A stretch of 64,000 bases of DNA from Lachnospiraceae bacterium (GTDB taxonomy: Bacteria; Bacillota; Clostridia; Lachnospirales; Lachnospiraceae). The translations under genes and the position numbers were made by a program. Shown one piece after another: positions 19,172-28,387 of the stretch (positions are counted from its first letter, which is position 1; each line of letters starts with the position of its first letter). A model generated the notes under the pieces. That model ran no database searches. It was given only the letters and a program-made list of their open reading frames with translations, and had not been told where the DNA came from. The stretch is taken from assembly GCA_015056865.1 (NCBI GenBank), contig SVFM01000005.1:86679-150678 (forward strand), in the 5' to 3' direction.

Positions 19172-19275
19172 CTTATCCTCACAGTGTATGCCGAATCCTG
19201 AGAATAAAGCCTTCCTTTCGGAGTCCGGCAGATATAAATTATATTACCACATTTCACAATTTATGTATATAAAAT
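19172..19275 (-). other. Intergenic leader with imperfect hairpin upstream of the DUF4321 gene
   Basis: Between the YnbB-type gene and the DUF4321 gene, the minus strand carries GCCGGACTCC (19230-19221 side) and GGATTCGGC (19200-19192 side) around an A/G-rich middle of about 20 nt. Pairing is imperfect and no T tract follows, so it is not a clear terminator. No known riboswitch was recognised. Confidence 0.3.
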
Positions 19276-20574
19276 TCATGGAAAAAATTTCGACACCGTT
19301 ATCTTTTTATCCACACAGGATTGCAGACTTTTCAGGATGCCAAATTTAGCATGCTGCCAGGTAAGACCACCTTGAAAGTATACTGCATAGGGCGGTTTGA
19401 TGGGCCCGTCTGCCGAAAGTTCTATGGAGGAGCCGGAAACAAAAGCACCGGCAGCCATGATTACCTTGGCGTCATAACCGGGCATGTCCCAGGGTTCCGG
19501 GGTTACATGACTGTCAATGGGTGCGGCCGCCTGAACACCTTGGCAGAACGCGATCACGCCCTCAGGAGTACCAAACTCTACAGCCTGAATGATATCGTGC
19601 CGGCTTTCCGTGCTGTTTGGTACTACTTTAAATCCCTGTCTCTCGTAGAGATTAGCTGCAAAAATGGCACCTTTTAAAGCACCTGCAGTGACTATGGGAG
19701 CCAGAAAAAGTCCCTGATAAAAATCCTTTAAAATACCAAGGGATGCTCCAACCTCCTTACCAAGTCCCGGTGAGGTCAGACGATATGCGGCATTTTCCAC
19801 ATATTCCCGCTTTCCCGCAATATAGCCACCGATAGGGGCCAGCCCGCCTCCGGGATTTTTGATCAGAGAGCCTACCACCATGTCCGCTCCTACATCTGAA
19901 GGCTCTATGGTTTCCACAAATTCTCCGTAACAGTTGTCCACCATACAGATCACATCGGGCTTAATTTCTTTGATAAAGGCAATCAGCTGACCGATCCTGG
20001 AAACAGACAGGGTGGGCCTTGTCTGATAGCCCTTTGACCGCTGTATGGTTACCAGCCGGGTCTTTTCGTTGATAGCCTGCCTGATGTTGTCAAAGTCAAA
20101 ACTTCCGTCCTCAAGCAGATCCACCTGCCGATAAGTAATCCCGTACTCTGCCAAAGATCCCTTGGAGGGCCGGATACCAATGACCTCCTCCAGGGTGTCG
20201 TAAGGTTTTCCCACAGGAGACAACAACTCATCTCCCGGCCTTAAATTGGACATCAGCGCCAATGCCAGTGCATGGGTACCACAGGTGATCTGGGGTCTTA
20301 CCAGCGCATCTTCCGTGTGAAACACTGAGGCATATACAGCCTCCAAAGTATCCCGTCCCAGATCATTGTAGCCATAACCTGTTGTGCCCAGAAGACAAGC
20401 CTCACTGACCTGATGCTCCTGCATGGCCTTTAATACCTTCATCTGATTATATTCTGCCACCAGATCGATCTGCTCGAACCGATCCTTTAATTCTTCCAAC
20501 ACCTGTTCTCCGAAGGCCTGCACTTTCTCAGAAATTCCCAGGCTTCTATAGAGGGTGCTTAACTCTGTTTGCAT
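19276..20574 (-). CDS. Aluminium-resistance/methionine gamma-lyase-like PLP protein (YnbB family)
   Basis: PLP-dependent enzyme of the cystathionine gamma-lyase fold, 432 residues. The PLP lysine is in TIQRSKGYQTRPTLS, and VCMVDNCYGEFVE supplies the usual aspartate. The family is labelled aluminium resistance protein or YnbB; its substrate is not well defined. The 16-bp overlap with the end of miaA and position next to mutL-miaA match the Firmicutes mutS-mutL-miaA-ynbB neighbourhood. Confidence 0.88.
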   Translation of the reverse strand: MQTELSTLYRSLGISEKVQAFGEQVLEELKDRFEQIDLVAEYNQMKVLKAMQEHQVSEACLLGTTGYGYNDLGRDTLEAVYASVFHTEDALVRPQITCGTHALALALMSNLRPGDELLSPVGKPYDTLEEVIGIRPSKGSLAEYGITYRQVDLLEDGSFDFDNIRQAINEKTRLVTIQRSKGYQTRPTLSVSRIGQLIAFIKEIKPDVICMVDNCYGEFVETIEPSDVGADMVVGSLIKNPGGGLAPIGGYIAGKREYVENAAYRLTSPGLGKEVGASLGILKDFYQGLFLAPIVTAGALKGAIFAANLYERQGFKVVPNSTESRHDIIQAVEFGTPEGVIAFCQGVQAAAPIDSHVTPEPWDMPGYDAKVIMAAGAFVSGSSIELSADGPIKPPYAVYFQGGLTWQHAKFGILKSLQSCVDKKITVSKFFP

Positions 20575-21524
20575 GATAATATCCCTTTCTCCGTCAATGT
20601 ATTTGTAATAAACGCAAGCATTTTAGCGTGATCATTTGAAAAAGCCTGTTTCTCCACCCAGATCACTTCTTTTTCCCTGCGAAACCAGGTCAGCTGTCTC
20701 TTGGCAAAGTGCCGGGTATCTCTTTTGATCAGATAAACAGCTTGCTCCAACGTGATTTCGCCTTCCAAATAGGCCAATATCTCTTTATAACCCAGACCCT
20801 GCATGGAAACCATGGCTCTGTGGCATCCCATGTCTCTTAAAGCCTTCACTTCCTCCACAAGTCCCTGCGTCAACATCTCATCTACCCGCTGCTCAATCCT
20901 TTCATAAAGCACCTCTCTGGGCTCACTGAGAACAAAATAGGCACTGTTGTAGGCGGATTCCTTTGCGCGCTCCGTCTGATTATGCCTGGATATTTTTTCC
21001 CCGGTAAGCTGATAGAACTCCAGTGCCCGGATCACCCGCTTCACATTATTGGCATGGATTGCCTGGGCGGAAACCGGGTCCACCTTCTGTAACATTTGAT
21101 GCAGGATCTTTGGCCCATCCTCTCTTTGGGATAATGCTTCCAGTTCTTTACGGTAAGTGGTATCCTCCATGTTATCCGTAAAATCAATGCCGTTAAGAAC
21201 AGCCTGAATATAAAATCCGGTGCCCCCGGTCAAGATCGGAACATGTCCTGCAGCATAAATTTTTTCCATACACTCCAAACACTTTTGTTGGAAGATTACC
21301 ACATTAAATTCTTCCCAGGGCTCCAGAATATCGATCAAATGATGGGGAACTCCCTGCATCTGGTCAGGCATGATCTTGGCAGATCCCACATCCATATGTC
21401 TGTACACCTGCATGGAATCGGCGGAAATGATCTCTCCGCCAATTTGTTTTGCAAGCTGCAAAGACAAGGCCGTCTTGCCAACTGCCGTTGGTCCGGTCAA
21501 TATGACCAAAGGTCTTTTTGTCAT
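20559..21524 (-). CDS. miaA: tRNA dimethylallyltransferase
   Basis: Transfers a dimethylallyl group to A37 of tRNAs reading UNN codons. It has 321 residues. P-loop GPTAVGKTALS is near the N-terminus, with SADSMQVYRHMDVGSAK and ILTGGTGFYIQAVLNG after it. Its product is the substrate of MiaB, encoded at 30.8-32.3 kb. It overlaps mutL by 4 bp. Confidence 0.97.
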   Translation of the reverse strand: MTKRPLVILTGPTAVGKTALSLQLAKQIGGEIISADSMQVYRHMDVGSAKIMPDQMQGVPHHLIDILEPWEEFNVVIFQQKCLECMEKIYAAGHVPILTGGTGFYIQAVLNGIDFTDNMEDTTYRKELEALSQREDGPKILHQMLQKVDPVSAQAIHANNVKRVIRALEFYQLTGEKISRHNQTERAKESAYNSAYFVLSEPREVLYERIEQRVDEMLTQGLVEEVKALRDMGCHRAMVSMQGLGYKEILAYLEGEITLEQAVYLIKRDTRHFAKRQLTWFRREKEVIWVEKQAFSNDHAKMLAFITNTLTEKGILSCKQS

Positions 21525-23389
21525 GACACGATCCTCTTGAATTTCTTTTCTATCTCATATTTGCTCATGGAAATGATGGTGGGCCTGCCGTGGGGACAAT
21601 GATAAGGATTTTCCAAGGTAAGCAACTGATCAATCAAGGCTTCCATTTCCCGTACACTTAATGTTTGATTGCCCTTTACAGCTGCCTTACAGGCCATAGA
21701 TGCAATCTTTTCCTCCACAACAGTCAGTCCGCCGCCAAAATTCCCTTCTGCCAGTTGGTCAAGCACTTCTTCAAACATCTGTCGTTCGCCGCAACCGTAT
21801 AAATCCGTAGGTACGCTGCGCAGTGCATATTCCTTTCCGCCAAATTCTTCAATCTCAAAACCAAGACCCGCAAAGGCATCACGGTATTCCTTCACGATCT
21901 GTTCCTCTTTTGCCGTTAAGCTTACCACAATGGGCGGCTGCAGATTCTGAGAAATCACAGTTCTTTCCCGAAACTGTCTGATCAATGCCTCATACTTTAC
22001 CTTCTCATGGGCTGCATGCTGATCTACGATCATCAATTGATCCCGTAAGGCCACCAGCCAATAGGTATCAAAAATCTGCCCAAGAATCTGATATTCCTCC
22101 CGTTTTTCCGGGGTGATCATCTTATCTTCAAATAAACTCATCTGCACAGGCGGCAGTTCTGATTGAGTTGTCTGGACCGGCGCCGGAATCTGTATTTCAG
22201 AGGCAACTTTGGCCACAGCTGCCAGTGCAGCCTGCCCATGGGTGGGATCTGCTTTTGCCTTGTACAACGTCTCTTCCTGCAGGCGATATTGATGATTTCT
22301 TCTGGTCTCAAAGGGTTCCGGGGTATATTCCACGGACCGGTCTTTGGTGGCAGAAAATTTCCTTTCCTCAGCCGTCTCCAGGGTTACCTGTGGGATCAAT
22401 TCACGCTCCTTTAAAGCCTCGGTTACAGACTCTACTATAAACTGATATAAAGGCGCCGTATCTGTAAATCGGACATCCATTTTGGTGGGATGAACGTTCA
22501 CGTCTACTCTCTCAGGTTCCACAGTAAAATGAAGCACTACAAAAGGGAACTTATGCTGCATTAAATACTGCTTATATCCCTCCTCAACCGCCTTTGCGAT
22601 CAGGCTGCTGCGGATATATCTTCGATTGATAAAATAGGTCTCAAAGTTTCGGCTGGAACGATTGATCTGGGGTTTGCCCAGATATCCTCGTATTTCTGCT
22701 CCGGGCATGGATGCAGTTATCTCTACCAAATTGGAACTGATCTCCTTGCCGTAGATCCGATAGATCACTTCTTTTAGATCTCCGTTTCCGGAAGTATGAA
22801 AACGCACCTGACCGTTCATCAAAAGCTTAAAGGATACATCCGGTCTGGACAGCGCCAGATGTTCCATCAATTCTGCAATATAACTGCCCTCTGTCTGTGG
22901 CTGTTTCAAAAACTTTCTCCGCACCGGTGTGTTAAAGAAAAGATTCCTCATGATAATGGTGGTACCCTCCGGGGCACCGACCTCTTCAAACACCTTCTCC
23001 TTGCCACCTTCCAAAACGAAATGGACACCGGTCAATTTTTCCTTGGTTTTTGTAATGATCTCCACTTTGGAGACCGCTGCAATACTGGATAGTGCTTCTC
23101 CGCGAAACCCCAGACTTCCGATCCGATCCAGGTCTTCGGCCTGACGGATCTTGCTGGTAGCATGACGAAGAAATGCATTTTTGACCTGATCTGCCTCAAT
23201 GCCTGATCCATTGTCCGTGACACGGATCATCTCGATGCCGCCGTCCTTTGTCTCCACCGATATGGCGCTTGCGCCAGCATCCAGGGCATTTTCCACCAAC
23301 TCTTTTACCACGCTTAATGGACGCTCCACCACCTCACCGGCTGCAATTTTATCAATAACAGCACTGTCTAAGACCTGTATCTGTGCCAT
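21521..23389 (-). CDS. mutL: DNA mismatch repair protein MutL
   Basis: Mismatch-repair coordinator. It has 622 residues. The N-terminal GHKL ATPase has KIAAGEVVERPLSVVKELVENALDAG split across its first motifs, DNGSGI and GFRGEAL. The C-terminal part has DQHAAHEKVKYE and CPHGRPT, the metal-binding motifs of the endonuclease type found in bacteria without MutH. It is separated from mutS by 11 bp and overlaps miaA by 4 bp. Confidence 0.97.
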   Translation of the reverse strand: MAQIQVLDSAVIDKIAAGEVVERPLSVVKELVENALDAGASAISVETKDGGIEMIRVTDNGSGIEADQVKNAFLRHATSKIRQAEDLDRIGSLGFRGEALSSIAAVSKVEIITKTKEKLTGVHFVLEGGKEKVFEEVGAPEGTTIIMRNLFFNTPVRRKFLKQPQTEGSYIAELMEHLALSRPDVSFKLLMNGQVRFHTSGNGDLKEVIYRIYGKEISSNLVEITASMPGAEIRGYLGKPQINRSSRNFETYFINRRYIRSSLIAKAVEEGYKQYLMQHKFPFVVLHFTVEPERVDVNVHPTKMDVRFTDTAPLYQFIVESVTEALKERELIPQVTLETAEERKFSATKDRSVEYTPEPFETRRNHQYRLQEETLYKAKADPTHGQAALAAVAKVASEIQIPAPVQTTQSELPPVQMSLFEDKMITPEKREEYQILGQIFDTYWLVALRDQLMIVDQHAAHEKVKYEALIRQFRERTVISQNLQPPIVVSLTAKEEQIVKEYRDAFAGLGFEIEEFGGKEYALRSVPTDLYGCGERQMFEEVLDQLAEGNFGGGLTVVEEKIASMACKAAVKGNQTLSVREMEALIDQLLTLENPYHCPHGRPTIISMSKYEIEKKFKRIVS

Positions 23390-23400
23390 ATCTTATCTCC

Positions 23401-26055
23401 TTACCACCGATTTTTCAACTTGTTCTGCAGTCTATAAAGAGTATTCAGTGCATCCAAAGGTGTCATATTTTGCACGTCCATCTCTTTTAGCTCCAAAAGT
23501 ACATCCTCATCTTTTACCGTGTCAAACAAAGACATCTGGGCCAGATCCACCTCATCATATTTTGCCTGCCCTTTTTTCCGGTCCTCTCCCAACCGGGAAT
23601 CAATGGAAATACTGCGAATCTTCTCTGTGATGTCATTGTCTATCAGCTGCTCAACGATCTCCTTAGCCCGATCTGTGACAATGTCCGGCACACCGGCCAG
23701 CTTAGCCACCTGAATACCGTAACTCTTATCCGCACCGCCCTTAATGATCTTGCGCAGGAATACAATATCATCCCCCTGTTCTTTTACGGCAATACAGTAA
23801 TTGTTTACGTTATTCATCTTGCCTTCCAGCTCAGTCAGTTCGTGATAATGGGTAGCAAACAAGGTCTTGGCTCCCAAAAGCTTGCGGTTACTGATATGCT
23901 CGATCACTGCCCATGCAATGCTGAGACCGTCAAAGGTGGAAGTACCCCGGCCGATCTCATCCAAAATCAAAAGGCTTCTTGCGGTTGCATTGCGCAGAAT
24001 ATTGGCCACCTCGTTCATTTCCACCATAAAGGTTGACTGACCGCTGGCCAGATCATCGGAGGCTCCCACTCTTGTAAAAATACGATCCACAATACCGATA
24101 TTTGCACTTTTAGCGGGAACAAAGCTCCCCACCTGAGCCATCAGCACGATCAATGCCACCTGACGCATGTAGGTGGATTTTCCGGCCATGTTGGGCCCGG
24201 TAATAACGGAAATACAATTTTTGCCATTATCTAGATACGTATCGTTGGCAATAAACATATCATGATCGATCATCTGCTCCACCACCGGATGTCTGCCGTC
24301 CTTGATATCGATCACACCTTTTTCATTTAATTTAGGCCGTACATATCGATTGCGCTCTGCCACAAGAGCCAGAGAGGCAAAGACGTCCAGATTGGCGATC
24401 GCCTTGGCTGTCCGCTGGATCCGCTCCATCTGATCAGCAATTGTATCACGAATACTGCAGAACAGATCATATTCCAAGGTGCAAAGCTTATCCTCTGCAT
24501 TCAAAATCGTATCTTCCAGTTCCTTCAGCCGAGGGGTGGTATACCGCTCAGCGCCGGCCAGGGTCTGCTTGCGCACGTAGTCCTCCGGCACCAAATCTTT
24601 GTAGGAATTGGTCACTTCAAAATAGTAACCGAATACCTTGTTGTATTTAATCTTCAGATTCTTGATACCTGTCCGCTCCCGGTCCTCATTTTCCAGCTGG
24701 GCCAGCCAGGATTTACCGTCGCGTTTGGCATTCTTCAGCGTATCAATATCCAGATCATAGCCATCTTTGATCATTCCACCCTCCCGAATGGTAATGGGAG
24801 GCTCCTCTTCGATAGAGTCCCTGATCAATTCATAGATATCCTGCAAATCATCTATATCTTCCTGGATACCCTGAAGCAGATCTTTTTGAAATCCTTTCAA
24901 AACCGTTTTGATATGAGGCAACATTTCCAGGGAATTTCTAAAAGCGATCAAATCTCTTGGATTGGCCGTTTTATAGCTGACCTTAGCCAAAAGCCTCTCC
25001 AGGTCATAGATGGGATTCAGATATTCTCTTATTTCATCTCTGGAACAGGCATCCTTGTTCAGCTCCTCGATGGCATCCAATCTTTTTTCAATATCCTCTT
25101 TTTGAATCAGGGGCTGTTCCATCATGCTTCGGAGCATTCTGCCGCCCATAGCAGTTTTGGTTTTGTCCAGCACCCACAGCAAGGATCCTCGCTTTTGTTT
25201 TTCCCGCAAGGTCTCCGCCAGTTCCAGATTGCGTCTGGTGGAGCTGTCAAGAAGCATGTACTTGCTGGTCACATAGGGATAAATATGGGAAAGGTGGCTT
25301 AAGGAAATCTTTTGGGTATCATAAAGGTACTGCAGCAAAGCACCTGCAGAGATCATGCCCACTGGAAAATCTTCCAGCCCCAGGCCGATCAAAGTCTTCA
25401 CTTTAAAGTGACGTTTCAAACACTCCTGGCATCCTATATCATCAAACAAGTGTGCATCCAAAGGATATACACTGATACCAAGCCTACCCCTTAGATCCTC
25501 CAGATCCATGCCGCTGAGCAAAAAAGCATCGTTGCAGATGATCTCCGCCGGCTGATACTTCATCAGCTCATCCATGAGTTTCTTCAAATCTTCCACTTCT
25601 GTGACCAAAAAATCACCGGTGGTCACATCTGCCAGGGAAATGCCAATCACACCCGGGGTATAAGTGATGCACATCAGATAATTGTTCCGGGACTCCTCAA
25701 GAGCCTGGGTATTGATATTGGTTCCGGGTGTCACAATCCGCACCACCTCACGCTTTACCAGGCCCTTCGCCAGCTTAGGATCCTCCACCTGCTCGCAAAT
25801 GGCGACCTTATAGCCCTTGGCCACCAATTTGTTCAGATAGCCCTCCACCGCATGATAAGGAACGCCACACATAGGGGCCCGCTCCTCCAGGCCGCAATCC
25901 TTGCCGGTCAAGGTGATCTCCAATTCCTTAGAGGCAGTCAATGCATCCTCAAAGAACATCTCATAAAAATCACCCAGTCTATAAAAAAGGATACAGTCCT
26001 TGTACTCCTGCTTAGTCTCTATGTACTTTTGCATCATGGGGGTAAGCTCAGCCAC
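23401..26055 (-). CDS. mutS: DNA mismatch repair protein MutS
   Basis: Mismatch-recognition ATPase, 884 residues from the GTG at 26055. That start is chosen because AGGAG lies 7 nt upstream, inside the codons of a longer frame that begins with ATG at 26070. The protein starts VAELTPMMQKY, with the mismatch-contacting FYRLGDFYEMF soon after. Walker A is TGPNMAGKSTYMRQ, followed by DEIGRGTSTFDG and the ATHYHEL segment. It is MutS1, not MutS2. A promoter with a 5'-terminal hairpin lies just upstream. Confidence 0.97.
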   Translation of the reverse strand: MAELTPMMQKYIETKQEYKDCILFYRLGDFYEMFFEDALTASKELEITLTGKDCGLEERAPMCGVPYHAVEGYLNKLVAKGYKVAICEQVEDPKLAKGLVKREVVRIVTPGTNINTQALEESRNNYLMCITYTPGVIGISLADVTTGDFLVTEVEDLKKLMDELMKYQPAEIICNDAFLLSGMDLEDLRGRLGISVYPLDAHLFDDIGCQECLKRHFKVKTLIGLGLEDFPVGMISAGALLQYLYDTQKISLSHLSHIYPYVTSKYMLLDSSTRRNLELAETLREKQKRGSLLWVLDKTKTAMGGRMLRSMMEQPLIQKEDIEKRLDAIEELNKDACSRDEIREYLNPIYDLERLLAKVSYKTANPRDLIAFRNSLEMLPHIKTVLKGFQKDLLQGIQEDIDDLQDIYELIRDSIEEEPPITIREGGMIKDGYDLDIDTLKNAKRDGKSWLAQLENEDRERTGIKNLKIKYNKVFGYYFEVTNSYKDLVPEDYVRKQTLAGAERYTTPRLKELEDTILNAEDKLCTLEYDLFCSIRDTIADQMERIQRTAKAIANLDVFASLALVAERNRYVRPKLNEKGVIDIKDGRHPVVEQMIDHDMFIANDTYLDNGKNCISVITGPNMAGKSTYMRQVALIVLMAQVGSFVPAKSANIGIVDRIFTRVGASDDLASGQSTFMVEMNEVANILRNATARSLLILDEIGRGTSTFDGLSIAWAVIEHISNRKLLGAKTLFATHYHELTELEGKMNNVNNYCIAVKEQGDDIVFLRKIIKGGADKSYGIQVAKLAGVPDIVTDRAKEIVEQLIDNDITEKIRSISIDSRLGEDRKKGQAKYDEVDLAQMSLFDTVKDEDVLLELKEMDVQNMTPLDALNTLYRLQNKLKNRW

Positions 26056-26085
26056 GTTATTTCTCCTCATAGGTCACATATTTAA

Positions 26086-26147
26086 GAGCGGGGACACAAC
26101 CTATTGTCCCCGCTCAATACTATACCACAAAATCCAGTAAATGTAAA
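26086..26147 (-). promoter_or_regulatory. mutS promoter with 5'-terminal hairpin (copy 1 of a repeat)
   Basis: Minus-strand TTTACA (26147-26142), 17-bp spacer, TATAGT (26124-26119). Transcription would start close to 26112, at the foot of a perfect 11-bp hairpin (26115-26105 with 26096-26086, 8-base loop), so the mutS mRNA should begin with a stem-loop. No T run follows the stem, unlike the second copy of this unit at 28322-28387. Confidence 0.6.
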
Positions 26148-26148
26148 T

Positions 26149-26736
26149 TTAGAAATCTTTACTCAACAGGAAATCTGCGATATGAATAGTCTTGATACCC
26201 TGATAGTTTCCTCCGGCATAATCATCATTCAGAAGAACATACTTAGGGTAGTTGTCGCCGATCTCCAAAAGACGGCCGTATTCCCTTTCTCTTGTGCTGT
26301 CGTTCTTGATCTCCTTTGCTACCTGTACGTATATCTTTTCTTCCTGCCTTGTAGCAATAAAATCAATCTCGTATCCTTCCAGCTTGCTTAAATAGTTATA
26401 TACCGTTTCATTATCTAGCGTCCGCTGCTCGCTTTTCAAATACTTGACTATAGAATGTGCGGAGAAGGTATTACCCACGTCGTCAAAGACATACCGCACC
26501 ACACGCTCAAACTGATCGACCTTGCGGATGTTACTTCTTCTCACAATATTGGTAAAAATGGTAGAATTGTATATATCGCGGACAATAGGATATGCTTCAT
26601 CTTTGGTGTGCTCCCGCAGGTGAAGAGCGGGAAAACCGCCAAACTGTAAATACCGTACAAGTTCCTTTCGCGGATCATCAACCTCTGTGAATTCCTTGCA
26701 AAATTTCAGATTTTGCGGATATAAACCGCAAAGCTT
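26149..26736 (-). pseudogene. C-terminal remnant of an ATP-binding (DUF4143-type) protein
   Basis: An open frame of 196 codons without a proper start; it begins right after a TAA at 26739-26737. The segment RYLQFGGFPALHL followed by DEAYPIVRDIYNSTIFTNIV matches the C-terminal half of AAA-type ATPases with a DUF4143 region, and the nuclease-like tail (EIDFIATRQEEKIYVQVAKE) is also typical. The whole N-terminal ATPase domain is missing, so this is a truncated, probably dead gene. A downstream GTG at 26544 could give a 131-residue product, which is unlikely to be functional alone. Confidence 0.75.
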
Positions 26737-26794
26737 TTAAATAATTAATTATTTAGCGGTTAATTTAACACCACAATCAAAAGCAGTACAAATT

Positions 26795-27076
26795 CTATTT
26801 TCTATTTTGTAAATGAATAACAAGCGCATTGATGACTTCAACATCTTTTTCATTTAATCCCGCCACACTTATTGAAGATGTTGCATCAACTCCCAATAAA
26901 TAATCTGTGGATACTTTAAAAATATGAGCTAATTCTACAACATATTGTGTAGAAGGAACTGAAATTCCCATTTCCCAAGCATTGACACTTGACCTTGTGA
27001 TTCCAAGTTGCCTTGCCAATTCTGATTGTGTTTTATTTTGTTGTTCTCTAAGTGATTTTATTCTATCTGCAATCAT
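26795..27076 (-). CDS. XRE-family transcriptional regulator
   Basis: 93-residue DNA-binding protein. The Cro/CI helix-turn-helix covers about residues 3-60 (LREQQNKTQSELARQLGITR, then SSVNAWEMGISVPS). The short remainder has no recognised ligand domain. It is divergent from the two-TM protein gene at 27219, sharing a 142-bp intergenic region with the strong promoter of that gene, so it is the likely repressor of its neighbour and of itself. AT-rich compared with mutS. Confidence 0.9.
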   Translation of the reverse strand: MIADRIKSLREQQNKTQSELARQLGITRSSVNAWEMGISVPSTQYVVELAHIFKVSTDYLLGVDATSSISVAGLNEKDVEVINALVIHLQNRK

Positions 27077-27145
27077 TTCCCCACCCCTTTTATAGTATGG
27101 TAAAATAACCCGAAAGATATTGCATTATCGCTTTGATATCTGTAT

Positions 27146-27174
27146 TTGACATTTATATATAAAAGTTATATAAT
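27146..27174 (+). promoter_or_regulatory. Near-perfect sigma-A promoter of the two-TM protein gene
   Basis: TTGACA (27146-27151), 17-bp spacer, TATAAT (27169-27174): both boxes match consensus exactly. Such a strong promoter normally needs a repressor; the XRE gene faces away 70 bp to the left. AAGGAGG follows at 27200-27206, 12 nt before the ATG. Confidence 0.85.
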
Positions 27175-27218
27175 TATAAAAACAAAAGATTGTTTTCTTA
27201 AGGAGGTAGATTTTTTCT

Positions 27219-28163
27219 ATGGAACAAAACACATTAGATGCAACACGATACCAATCAAACGTTTTCACTACAAGACACAACGCCACACCATCCCTAAAAG
27301 GGTATTTGAAAGAAGTTTCAGCTTTAGAAGTTCAGCTTTATAATCAAATGCGTTTAGCCGCGAAGTTAAAGGTTAAAGCAAATAATTTAGGGCAGCATAT
27401 AAACCTTACCGAACCACGAAAGCCATCGTTTTCTCTGTATAATCTTCTCCATACAAAAAACTTGCTCTGTATTATTCCAATTGCTTTTGCTTTTGCAACA
27501 GTAATTGTTTTTCTATTTGCCGGCATATTTTGGGCAGCACTTCCAATTGTCGCAATACTTACATGCATAGCGTTAATCCCAGACTTGCTTGATTATAGGT
27601 CCAGTATGAAAAGCTATCAAGAGGATATGAAAAAATATGAAAATGCTACATCTGCAGATATACGACGTGTAGAGCATGAGCGTTTGGCAAAAACAGAAAT
27701 TTGGAATCAAATTAATTGCATCAAAAAAGAATTATTTAAAACCAAAGACGTACTTAATTCTCTCTATGCACTTGATATTATTCACCCAAGCTATCGAAAT
27801 CTGGTGGCAGTTTGTTCGTTCCATGACTACTTGGATAAAGGTATCTGTACACAATTAACCGGACATGGAGGTGCTTATGCATTTTTTGAAGAAGAACTTC
27901 GCTTCAGAAGAATTGAAACTCAATTAGATATTATTATAGACAAATTGGACGAAATCATTGTAAATCAACATCAACTTGCAAGCTTAATTCAAGAAGGAAA
28001 CATAGCAATTAATAAAATTATGCAACAAAATAATCAAATGGTATCTACTCTGGATGGTATCCGTGAAAATACTGCTGTCACAGCCTATAATACTCACTGT
28101 GCCGCTCAAAGCGCTTCAATTTTGGAAAGTATTGAAATCTATCGTACTCTTAAATACAATTAA
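27219..28163 (+). CDS. Two-TM coiled-coil protein of unknown function
   Basis: 314-residue protein not recognised. A polar, helical N-terminal part (about 25-60) is followed by a hydrophobic hairpin (about 82-100 and 102-122), then a long helical C-terminal part (about 125-315) with charged heptad-like stretches such as RRIETQLDIIIDKLDEII. No signal peptide or enzymatic motif was seen. It is the only plus-strand gene in the first 62 kb, AT-rich, driven by a consensus promoter and paired with a divergent XRE gene, inside a region bracketed by repeats. It could be an accessory envelope or defence effector; this is speculation. Confidence 0.8.
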   Translation: MEQNTLDATRYQSNVFTTRHNATPSLKGYLKEVSALEVQLYNQMRLAAKLKVKANNLGQHINLTEPRKPSFSLYNLLHTKNLLCIIPIAFAFATVIVFLFAGIFWAALPIVAILTCIALIPDLLDYRSSMKSYQEDMKKYENATSADIRRVEHERLAKTEIWNQINCIKKELFKTKDVLNSLYALDIIHPSYRNLVAVCSFHDYLDKGICTQLTGHGGAYAFFEEELRFRRIETQLDIIIDKLDEIIVNQHQLASLIQEGNIAINKIMQQNNQMVSTLDGIRENTAVTAYNTHCAAQSASILESIEIYRTLKYN

Positions 28164-28202
28164 TAATTCATAAAAAAGAATTTACTTCGCGAAATTTTCC
28201 GC

Positions 28203-28321
28203 CTACGGTGGGTCTGCAAAGCAGAAATGTTCCAAGCCGCGCAGTGCAATCCCCACGGAGCGTTTTTGATTTACAGGAATGAACTTTCGCACTTCAGTGC
28301 TACAAGGTCTTTCCTGTAAAT
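28203..28321. other. Intergenic segment with inverted repeat, possible dispersed element remnant
   Basis: The stretch after the two-TM gene is locally richer in G and C and ends in an inverted repeat: ATTTACAGGAA (28269-28279) and TTCCTGTAAAT (28311-28321), separated by 31 bases. Read on the minus strand it gives an open, coding-like frame of 68 codons without a ribosome binding site or known family. It looks like a remnant or a dispersed intergenic repeat rather than a gene. Confidence 0.35.
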
Positions 28322-28387
28322 TAAAAAAGCGGGGATACAACCTATTTTCCCCGCTCAATACTATACCATAAAATTCAGTTATTGCAA
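28322..28387 (-). terminator. Terminator hairpin with embedded promoter-like sequence (copy 2 of a repeat)
   Basis: Minus-strand stem AGCGGGGA (28354-28347) and TCCCCGCT (28336-28328 region) is followed by six T residues, an intrinsic terminator 26 bp after the glycerophosphodiesterase stop. Just upstream of the stem are TTGCAA (28387-28382), a 16-bp spacer and TATAGT (28365-28360). The unit is closely similar to the mutS promoter-hairpin at 26086-26147, including the loop bases. Confidence 0.7.

Noticed and set aside
19190..19235. Possible riboswitch upstream of the DUF4321 gene
   Set aside because: Pairing is imperfect and no known riboswitch core could be matched by eye.
26100..26150. Possible CRISPR or phage attachment repeat
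   Set aside because: Only two copies 2.2 kb apart, each containing a hairpin and promoter boxes, not regular short spacers; no integrase gene is present.
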